Assembly: GCA_017627115.1 (NCBI GenBank)
Contig: JAGAHK010000393.1
Location: 1-12,497 of the forward strand
Reading direction: 5' to 3'
DNA length: 12,497 bases
Origin: Bacillota bacterium
GTDB lineage: Bacteria > Bacillota > Clostridia > Lachnospirales > CAG-274
Shown: positions 7,032 to 12,497 of the stretch, one piece after another
Layout: each line of letters starts with the position of its first letter
Position numbering within the stretch: the first letter of the stretch is position 1
Translations under genes and position numbers: made by a program
The notes under the pieces: generated by a model
Seen by the model: the letters and a program-made list of their open reading frames with translations, nothing else
Told to the model about the DNA's origin: nothing
The model's database searches: none

Positions 7032-8348
7032 ATGGCAACAGTAACGAAATTAAAAAATAAGGATGGCACATACAGCTACAAAATTTCCGTAAGCCTTGGC
7101 TACAATGAACATACGGGCAAGAGAATGCGTGAAACAACCACATTCAGACCTACACCTACGTTAAATGCAAAGCAGCAGGAAAAAGAGGTAGAGGACTTTG
7201 TGCGCAGTTTTGAGAGCCGCGTAAAAAACGGCAAATATTTCGAGGGCGAAAAGGTCAGCTTCTATGAGTTCGTCCTTAAATGGCTTGATTATGCCAAGCA
7301 AAACCTTGAACCATCAACTCTGACATCATATGCAAACTACTTGGACAAGCAGCTTATACCACGTTTTGGACATATGAAACTCGCTGATATAAAGCCTTTG
7401 CATCTGCTTGAATTCTATCAGTATTTACAGACAGACGGAGCCAGAGCAGATGGCAAAAAAGGCGGATATTCCAATCAAACTATAAAGAAATGCCATGCTG
7501 TAATGTCTTCTATACTTTCGGCAGCTTACAAATGGGAGCTTATAGACAGCAATCCGTGTGATAAAGTATCGCCGCCTAAAAAGCATGAGAAGACACGCAA
7601 CAGATGCTTTACCATGGAGCAGACGGAACTGTTTTTACAGGCACTTGACAGGGAATATTCTTATGAACACAGCCCTCATATAAGAAATCTGCCCAATGGA
7701 GAGCAAATAGTTATTAAGGGCTACACGGAGAAAAAGAAAATAGCCTTACAGTATAAGGTGTTTTTCTACATAGCTTTATTCAGCGGCTGCCGACGGGAAG
7801 AGATCATCAATATCAAATGGAGTAAAATATCGTTTGAGAACTGTACTGTACTAATAGACAGTGCCGTAGGTGTTTCAAGCAAAGGGGCTTATGAAAAAAG
7901 TACCAAAAATAAGGGCAGCAATCGTCTTATATCACTTCCTGCCAATGTTATAGACTTACTGAAAGAATACCTAGAGGAATGGCGTTATACAAGGGCAAAA
8001 CTCGGCGAATTATGGAAAGGTGACGATTATATTTTCATTCAGGATACCGGTAAACGTATGGATATTTCAACGCCTTCCCATGTGTTCTGCGATCTGATAG
8101 CCAAATATAATTCGGAAGTAAGCGAGGAATATAGACTCCCGAATATAACTTTACATGGACTCAGGCACACGCACGCATCCTTGCTTATAGCCGCAAATAC
8201 AGATGTAAAGACAGTTTCGGCAAGATTAGGTCATTCTTCGCCGAATACGACTTTGCAGGTCTACAGCCACGCTTTCAGAAAAGCCGATGAAAAGGCTGCC
8301 GACATCATCGGAAATATGTTTAATAAGGCTGTGCCTACAGATGAATAA
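7032..8348 (+). CDS. int: Tyrosine recombinase (element integrase)
   Basis: This 438-residue site-specific recombinase should integrate and excise the element. I start at ATG 7032, preceded by AAAGGAGTTATT. The longer frame from 6966 would be translated through the terminator and lacks a binding site. An N-terminal arm-binding domain (about 1-60; KNKDGTYSYKISVSLGY) is followed by a SAM-like core-binding domain (about 75-190) and the catalytic domain. All catalytic residues are visible: R254 in SGCRREE, the beta-hairpin Lys region (KSTKNKGSNR), H375 and R378 in HGLRH, H401 in RLGH, and nucleophile Y411 in VYSH. The length and domain order fit the integrases of Tn916-type and satellite elements of Firmicutes. 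It is intact and probably active. Confidence 0.95.
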   Translation: MATVTKLKNKDGTYSYKISVSLGYNEHTGKRMRETTTFRPTPTLNAKQQEKEVEDFVRSFESRVKNGKYFEGEKVSFYEFVLKWLDYAKQNLEPSTLTSYANYLDKQLIPRFGHMKLADIKPLHLLEFYQYLQTDGARADGKKGGYSNQTIKKCHAVMSSILSAAYKWELIDSNPCDKVSPPKKHEKTRNRCFTMEQTELFLQALDREYSYEHSPHIRNLPNGEQIVIKGYTEKKKIALQYKVFFYIALFSGCRREEIINIKWSKISFENCTVLIDSAVGVSSKGAYEKSTKNKGSNRLISLPANVIDLLKEYLEEWRYTRAKLGELWKGDDYIFIQDTGKRMDISTPSHVFCDLIAKYNSEVSEEYRLPNITLHGLRHTHASLLIAANTDVKTVSARLGHSSPNTTLQVYSHAFRKADEKAADIIGNMFNKAVPTDE

Positions 8349-8367
8349 AATCAAATATAAGGTATAA

Positions 8368-8410
8368 AGGGGTTATATTGGTTATGATTTGATCGGTATA
8401 TCCTCTTTTT
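8368..8410 (+). terminator. Probable terminator after int
   Basis: Arms AGGGGTTATA (8368-8377) and TATATCCTCT (8397-8406) pair over ten positions with one G-U and one mismatch, followed by TTTTT. It lies 20 bases past the int stop. Confidence 0.55.
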
Positions 8411-8621
8411 GTTTGCCGATTTTGTAAATCCATTTCACAAAAGTGACTATAATTGCCTATTTATTAAAATGATTTTATAAAACGAAAAGCAAGATCAACA
8501 TTGTATTACTAAAATTTACAATATAGCAATGTCAGGATATGACGCTCACGAAAAAGTAATACGAAAAATTACCAATAAAATTAAGAGAATTAAACTGTCT
8601 GATGTCTTTGTATTTTTACCC

Positions 8622-8658
8622 AATGGACACTAAATGGACACTATTTTGCATAGTGTCC
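8622..8658. repeat. Tandem AATGGACACTA plus inverted copy, candidate recombinase site
   Basis: AATGGACACTA occurs twice head to tail with no gap (8622-8632, 8633-8643). TAGTGTCC at 8651-8658 is the exact inverse of GGACACTA in the second copy, with a seven-base spacer TTTTGCA. Paired inverted motifs around a seven-base spacer match the form of a tyrosine recombinase core site; direct copies match arm sites. The location between int and tRNA agrees. No second copy was found elsewhere in the window. Confidence 0.5.
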
Positions 8659-8670
8659 GCAGGTCAAATG

Positions 8671-8709
8671 AAAAACCCGCTTTCCAAAACAAGCTTGGAA
8701 AGCGGGTTT
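8671..8709 (-). terminator. Intrinsic terminator of the tRNA-Thr gene
   Basis: A perfect 15-bp stem: 8673-8687 pairs with 8695-8709 around a seven-base loop. The minus-strand exit reads into TTTTT then CATTT. It starts seven bases after the tRNA 3' end. Confidence 0.85.
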
Positions 8710-8716
8710 CACTTGA

Positions 8717-8789
8717 AGCTGATAACGGGAGTCGAACCCGTGACCTCAGCACTACCAATGCTGCGCTCTACCTACTGAGCTATATCAGC
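8717..8789 (-). tRNA. tRNA-Thr (anticodon GGU)
   Basis: The 73-base sequence folds as a complete cloverleaf on the minus strand. Acceptor GCTGATA pairs with TATCAGC, with discriminator T; D arm GCTC/GAGC; anticodon stem CAGCA/TGCTG with loop TTGGTAG giving anticodon GGT; T arm ACGGG/CCCGT with TTCGACT loop. CCA is not encoded. It has its own consensus promoter and terminator. Its 3' end faces the integrase, the usual layout when an element uses a tRNA as target, but no duplicated 3' fragment is seen at the other side of the element. Confidence 0.97.
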
Positions 8790-8806
8790 GCATCAACAAC
8801 AGATAT

Positions 8807-8835
8807 ATTATACCTCAAACGAGGACTGTTGTCAA
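8807..8835 (-). promoter_or_regulatory. Consensus promoter of tRNA-Thr
   Basis: On the minus strand, TTGACA (8830-8835) and TATAAT (8807-8812) are separated by exactly 17 bases. Both boxes are perfect. Transcription would begin about ten bases before the tRNA. Confidence 0.9.
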
Positions 8836-8867
8836 TGCTTTTTGTTAATTTCGTGTCAAAAATATTT

Positions 8868-9179
8868 TTATGCCTTGCCTGTTAAAACTGCGCGTACTTT
8901 GCCTTTCGGGTCGCTGATAAGTACGGAAACAAGCCATATTATCAGACCGAATGCAACTACGGACAAACCAAGGTAAGCATCATTGAGCATATCTGCTGCG
9001 GCAGGGGTGAAGAAGTCTGCGCCGAGTTCGATATACTCGGCAACGGCATCAACGAACCACATAAGCGAAGCGCCCCAATACATAAGCGCAAGTCTGCCGA
9101 TCTTCATATTGCTGTCATTAGACGTGTACCAGGAAACAGTGGAGATAACAGCGGCAAAAACCGCAATAAGCAATGTCAT
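8868..9179 (-). CDS. Small three-helix membrane protein, second of a coupled pair
   Basis: A 103-residue protein with three predicted membrane helices (about 2-18, 29-49, 69-89) and a short basic tail. The middle helix carries acidic residues in WFVDAVAEYIELG (D44, E48, E51), unusual inside a membrane and possibly functional. Start ATG 9179 overlaps the upstream stop as ATGA, and AAAGGAG lies nearby, so the pair is translationally coupled. I recall similar pairs in other Clostridia annotated as hypothetical, but could not check this. Function unknown. Confidence 0.85.
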   Translation of the reverse strand: MTLLIAVFAAVISTVSWYTSNDSNMKIGRLALMYWGASLMWFVDAVAEYIELGADFFTPAAADMLNDAYLGLSVVAFGLIIWLVSVLISDPKGKVRAVLTGKA

Positions 9180-9550
9180 TTTGCGGCGCTCCTTTCAGCT
9201 TCGGCTTTCTTTGCGATCTTGCTTGAAGCATAGACAATAACGAACCAAACCGCCGTAACAAGCACTGCCATGCCAACACCCGATGTTGCCATTTCATGCA
9301 GCATTTCTATTCTGTCCGCAGGGTCTACTGCGTTTGTAAGAAACGGGAACCATGGGGTAACTTCTCCATGCCATACATGCTCAAAAGCAAGCAGAGCGCT
9401 GCCGCCCCAAAGCATATTGTTGAGCCAATCCATTCTTTTTACAAAAATATTTGTGATCTCGGTATTATTCTTCTTTGCGCTGCTGTCGGCAGCTTTTTTG
9501 GCAATAGTCGTAACGATCGCTTCTGTTGCGGGTACTGTAAAACAAGCCAT
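9176..9550 (-). CDS. Small membrane protein, first of a coupled pair
   Basis: A 124-residue protein started by ATG 9550 after AAGGAGGAATAAAT. Residues 1-40 are hydrophilic, with a lysine-rich stretch. A first hydrophobic segment (about 43-72) contains the striking motif AFEHVWHGEVTPWFPF, with E57, H58, H61 and E63 grouped in or at the membrane. A loop with MLHEMATSG leads to a second helix (about 91-108) and a Lys/Glu-rich tail. Clustered His and Glu suggest metal or ligand binding, but this is only inference. It forms an operon with the next gene under a strong promoter. Function unknown. Confidence 0.87.
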   Translation of the reverse strand: MACFTVPATEAIVTTIAKKAADSSAKKNNTEITNIFVKRMDWLNNMLWGGSALLAFEHVWHGEVTPWFPFLTNAVDPADRIEMLHEMATSGVGMAVLVTAVWFVIVYASSKIAKKAEAERSAAK

Positions 9551-9593
9551 ATTTATTCCTCCTTAAAAACCACTTCAGCGGCTGTTTTTTTCT

Positions 9594-9622
9594 ATTATAG
9601 CATTAAAAGGAATATTTTTCAA
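9594..9622 (-). promoter_or_regulatory. Strong promoter of the small membrane protein operon
   Basis: Minus strand: TTGAAA (9617-9622), 17-base spacer, TATAAT (9594-9599), with an extended -10 (TGCTATAAT). It lies 44 bases upstream of the start at 9550. Confidence 0.85.
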
Positions 9623-9623
9623 T

Positions 9624-9664
9624 AAAAAATTTTGCCTTAATATAAAATCTGCTGTTACAGGCAA
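9624..9664 (-). terminator. Probable terminator of the pepD-permease operon
   Basis: Minus strand: TTGCCT then TAA pairs with TTA then AGGCAA (one bulged G), followed by AATTTTTT. It sits about 100 bases past the permease stop and just before the next promoter. Confidence 0.5.
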
Positions 9665-9764
9665 TGCTGTTGTATATGATATTGCAAAAACGGGTGCGCT
9701 TTTTATGGCTTGGCGGCGGTTTGAAATTTTTTCTGTAAATCAGGATCCTATGATAATTAAGGTT

Positions 9765-10913
9765 TTAATAATTGGGACGGCTATGCCGATTTTTTCTGCT
9801 TGATAGCTTTTTTAACTGCTTTTGCGCAAACAGTTTGATCAATGCGGCAGTCGGTACGGCAAAGACCATTCCCCACAGTCCGAAAAGGTTGCCCGCAACA
9901 CCCAGGGCTATAATGACGGGTACGGGGCTTAAACTGACATTTTCGCCGACCACTTTCGGTACTATGATAAGGCTGTCTATCTGCTGCAAAACAAGCATAA
10001 CAAAGGCAGCAAGCACGGCTTTTCCGATACCGCCGCTTACAAGTGCGGTTATAAAAGACAGCACAAGTCCCATTATTGCGCCGAAATAGGGTATGATGTT
10101 CGTAAATCCCGATATTATACCTATCGGCACGGAAAACGGCAGTTTCATTATGCTTAAAGCCGAGGCAATAAGCACCGACATTAACAGTGCATCCGTAAGC
10201 TGACCGCGGATATAGCCCGAAAATACTTCGTGTATCTCTTTAACGGCGCTTATCAGCGCTGTATACAGGTTTTCGGACAGGATAAGCGACAAAATACGCT
10301 TTGCGGTGCGCAGGATATGCTTTTTGTCTTTAAGATAATAAAAAGCGATAATAAGGCTTAAAACAATGTTGATAAGCCATTTTCCTATATTCTGTGCGGC
10401 GGTGATACAGTCAATATCTATATTTGAGATACGCCTGTCAAGGCTTGGTATAAGGCCGAAAAAATCATAGCGGCGGACAATGGACATAAGCTCGGTGTAA
10501 AAAGCGGTGAATTGGGTCTTGTACTGCACGGCGGCAAGATAGAGCGCGTTAGCGGTGTTGTCGGGGTCGTAAGAACGGATGTTTTTAATAAAAGCGAAAA
10601 TTGCTGTAACGATAAGAAGTATAAGAATAAAGTAGAGCAGGGAGACCGCCAAAAGACGGCTCGTATGTGATTTTTTCTGTATAAAGCCCACAAGCGGGTC
10701 AAGGATATACGCGATAAGAAAACCGATAAGCACTATCGCAAAAACCTCGCATATCCTGCCTGCCGCAAGGGTAAGACCGTTGAGCATGCTCCCTATATTG
10801 GTAAGGGCATACACAAGCGCATCAATAAGATATTTGCAGATGTATACCGCCGCAAACAGCGCGGTAAAGTACGCGCCGATGCGGAAGTATTCGTTTTTAA
10901 AAAAAGCTCTCAA
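9765..10913 (-). CDS. AI-2E family transporter (formerly UPF0118 permease)
   Basis: A 382-residue integral membrane protein with about eight helices. The N-terminal helices (about 12-38, 56-76, 84-107) are followed by a soluble loop, and the C-terminal half carries family motifs: FTNIIPYFGAIMG, VPKVVGENVSLSPVPVIIALG and GLWGMVFAVPTAAL. Family members include TqsA (autoinducer-2 export) and sodium/proton antiporters, so the substrate cannot be assigned. The start is TTG at 10913, with AAAAAAGGAG seven bases upstream; no better ATG is present. It follows pepD by 16 bases and is probably co-transcribed with it, which might reflect peptide or ion handling but could be incidental. Confidence 0.92.
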   Translation of the reverse strand: MRAFFKNEYFRIGAYFTALFAAVYICKYLIDALVYALTNIGSMLNGLTLAAGRICEVFAIVLIGFLIAYILDPLVGFIQKKSHTSRLLAVSLLYFILILLIVTAIFAFIKNIRSYDPDNTANALYLAAVQYKTQFTAFYTELMSIVRRYDFFGLIPSLDRRISNIDIDCITAAQNIGKWLINIVLSLIIAFYYLKDKKHILRTAKRILSLILSENLYTALISAVKEIHEVFSGYIRGQLTDALLMSVLIASALSIMKLPFSVPIGIISGFTNIIPYFGAIMGLVLSFITALVSGGIGKAVLAAFVMLVLQQIDSLIIVPKVVGENVSLSPVPVIIALGVAGNLFGLWGMVFAVPTAALIKLFAQKQLKKLSSRKNRHSRPNY

Positions 10914-10929
10914 AGTATAGCTCCTTTTT

Positions 10930-12357
10930 TCAGATACCTTTTTTCAATACTGCGGTAAGGAAGTTCCAGACGCGCTCGATCGACATTATCTCCGCGCGTT
11001 CTTTCGGGGTGTGTATATCAAGCAGGTTCGGCCCGAACGATATCATATCCATATCGGGTATTTTTTCACCGATAAGACCGCACTCAAGACCTGCGTGTAC
11101 GGTTTCGACAACGGGGTCTTTGCCGTACATTTTTTTGTATTCGCTCACAAATATATCGCGCAGGGGCGACTCGTTTTTAAACTCCCATGCAGGGTAATCA
11201 CCTATAAAATCAAGCCTGCCGCCGCAAACTTCCGTAAGCTTTTTCACACGTCCGAAAAGTTCGGTTTTAAGGCTCGCCGTGCTGCTTCGCAGGGCGCAGA
11301 TAAACTCAACGTCATCTTCGTTTTGCCTGATAACGCCGAGATTGTTCGATACCTCGGGCATACCGAGTGCAAGATTATTGCTCTGCACACCGTTTGGCAC
11401 AAGCGCCGCAAAAGTTGAAAGACGTTCTGCGCTTTCGGCAGTAAATACCCTGCCGGCGGAGGTTTTTTCTATGCTTATTTTTACCTCGTCCTTGCCGTTT
11501 AATTCATTCAAAAATGTCTTTTCGATAATTTTTATATGTTCCGAAATATCCTCAAAAGGTGCGGAAGTTGCCAGCACCATTTCTGCTGTACGCGGTATCG
11601 CATTGTCCTTTGCACCGCCGAAAACCTCCGCAATGGCAAGGTCGGAAAAGTCAGCCTTTAACATATCATAAATGCGCAGTATAAGCTTGTTTGCGTTGCC
11701 GCGCTCCTTGTGTATCTCAATGCCCGAATGTCCGCCCTGTAAGCCGCTTATGCTCACAAGATAAGCGGGTGCGGTGTTTTTCTCGTACTCAACGGGGATG
11801 TGCGAATGTGTTTTTACACCGCCTGCACAGCCGACAGTGAACACGCCCTCTATCTCGGAGTCGATATTCAGAAGCAGACGTGCCGAAATAAGCTTCGGGT
11901 CAAAGGCTGCCGCACCGAGCATACCCACTTCCTCATCAGTGGTTATAAGCACCTCGAGCGCAGGGTGGGGCAGGTCATCATCTTCAAGCAGAGCAAGCGC
12001 CATAGCAACCGCAATGCCGTCATCCGCACCTAAAGTCGTGCCGCCTGCGTGTATATATTCTCCGTCATATATCACCTTTATGGGGTCTTTTGTGAAATCG
12101 TGCTCCACATCGGCATTTTTCTCGCAAACCATATCCATATGGCCCTGTATGCAGACGGGTCTGAAACTTTCCATACCATTTGAAGCGGCTTTTTTGATGA
12201 TGACATTGTTTGCCTTGTCCTGATGTGCAAGCAAGCCTTTTTCTTTGGCAAATGCCATAAGATAGTCGCTGACCGCCTTTTCGTTTCCCGAACCCCGCGG
12301 TATTTTGTTTATCTCCTCAAAATAGTGTAAAACACGGCTGCAATTTAAGTTTTTCAT
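10930..12357 (-). CDS. pepD: Aminoacyl-histidine dipeptidase (M20 family, PepD)
   Basis: A 475-residue cytosolic zinc dipeptidase that cleaves Xaa-His and other unspecific dipeptides. I start at ATG 12357, seven bases after AGGTG; an in-frame GTG at 12366 overlaps that binding site and is less likely. Metal and catalytic residues are all visible: H73 in QGHMDMV, D112 in GADDG, catalytic E142 and metal E143 in DEEVG, D166 in NIDSE, and H449 in DIHTPKE. The lid/dimerisation domain is inserted in the middle (GLQGGHSGIEIHKERGNAN). Length and motif order fit full-length PepD. First gene of an operon with the AI-2E permease. Confidence 0.95.
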   Translation of the reverse strand: MKNLNCSRVLHYFEEINKIPRGSGNEKAVSDYLMAFAKEKGLLAHQDKANNVIIKKAASNGMESFRPVCIQGHMDMVCEKNADVEHDFTKDPIKVIYDGEYIHAGGTTLGADDGIAVAMALALLEDDDLPHPALEVLITTDEEVGMLGAAAFDPKLISARLLLNIDSEIEGVFTVGCAGGVKTHSHIPVEYEKNTAPAYLVSISGLQGGHSGIEIHKERGNANKLILRIYDMLKADFSDLAIAEVFGGAKDNAIPRTAEMVLATSAPFEDISEHIKIIEKTFLNELNGKDEVKISIEKTSAGRVFTAESAERLSTFAALVPNGVQSNNLALGMPEVSNNLGVIRQNEDDVEFICALRSSTASLKTELFGRVKKLTEVCGGRLDFIGDYPAWEFKNESPLRDIFVSEYKKMYGKDPVVETVHAGLECGLIGEKIPDMDMISFGPNLLDIHTPKERAEIMSIERVWNFLTAVLKKGI

Positions 12358-12405
12358 ATATATCACCTTTTATTATGTTTCTCCTTTTTGCGTGACAGCT
12401 CTCTA

Positions 12406-12446
12406 CAGACTTGCAAGTGTATCTTTGATGCACGCAGACAAGTCTG
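12406..12446. promoter_or_regulatory. Palindromic sites upstream of pepD, possible operator
   Basis: ACTTGCAAGT (12409-12418) is a perfect palindrome. CAGACAAGTCTG (12435-12446) is palindromic except at its centre. CAGACTTG (12406-12413) and CAAGTCTG (12439-12446) also form an 8-bp inverted repeat. They lie 49-89 bases before the pepD start. No clear -35/-10 pair was found nearby. They may bind a regulator or form an RNA hairpin. Confidence 0.3.
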
Positions 12447-12497
12447 CTAATTGGTAAAAAAACTGTTTTTTGCCAGAGGGTGGAGCTTAATGCGACA

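Larger units (their letters stand above)
8411..8716. other. Element-chromosome junction region without genes
   Basis: No protein gene is seen in this AT-rich stretch. It contains a tandem repeat with an inverted copy at 8622-8658 and the tRNA terminator at 8671-8709. The right end of the element should lie here or in the tRNA 3' end. A TATAAT at 8448-8453 has no matching -35 box. Confidence 0.5.

Noticed and set aside
8422..8453. Promoter TTGTAA/TATAAT after int
   Set aside because: The spacing is 20 bases and no gene follows on the plus strand.
11774..12223. Long plus-strand open frame within pepD
   Set aside because: It is antisense to a complete, motif-rich M20 peptidase and shows no family features or binding site.
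12453..12474. A/T-rich stem GGTAAAAAA/TTTTTTGCC at the right edge
   Set aside because: It is mostly A-T pairs with no T run beyond it; too weak to call a terminator with no gene visible on its far side.
1..12497. CRISPR arrays, rRNA genes, riboswitches and toxin-antitoxin pairs
   Set aside because: I looked for regularly spaced repeats, conserved RNA cores and small paired toxin/antitoxin frames and saw none I could support.

Overview
The window looks like a low-to-mid G+C Gram-positive gut bacterium of the Clostridia (Ruminococcus/Eubacterium-like). This rests on strong AGGAGG-type ribosome binding sites, TTGACA/TATAAT promoters, a tRNA without encoded CCA, and recognisable Clostridia-type proteins. 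Genus cannot be fixed from the sequence alone.

Layout. (1) 1-3281, minus strand: the N-terminal 1093 codons of a large exported protein that runs off the left edge. It has a signal peptide, two Calx-beta-like domains, an InlB-like repeat and a tyrosine-rich C-terminal part. (2) 3282-4146: a long gene-poor stretch with two minus-strand hairpins, a small region bounded by 12-bp inverted repeats, and a possible promoter for the next genes. (3) 4147-8348, plus strand: a compact integrated-element module, made of an unknown 211-aa protein, an overlapping superfamily 3 (D5/P4-type) helicase, a structured intergenic leader, an excisionase-like helix-turn-helix protein, an intrinsic terminator and a complete tyrosine recombinase. 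No capsid, packaging, relaxase or type IV secretion gene is visible. It resembles a minimal satellite-like or non-autonomous integrative element. (4) 8349-8716: element flank, holding a perfect tandem repeat AATGGACACTA plus an inverted copy, which is a candidate recombinase or attachment site. (5) 8717-12357, minus strand: chromosome-like genes. These are tRNA-Thr(GGU) with a consensus promoter and terminator, a coupled pair of small membrane proteins of unknown function, an AI-2E family permease, and an M20-family aminoacyl-histidine dipeptidase (pepD).

How it fits together. The element's probable logic is replication (211-aa protein plus helicase) followed by excision and integration (xis, int). 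RNA structures before xis and between xis and int suggest that recombinase expression depends on readthrough. The most interesting items are the alternative hairpins before xis, the unknown coupled partner of the helicase, the duplicated docking-like motif at the helicase N-terminus, and the repeat cluster between int and the tRNA. The left boundary of the element was not found; the tRNA 3' end is not duplicated elsewhere in the window.
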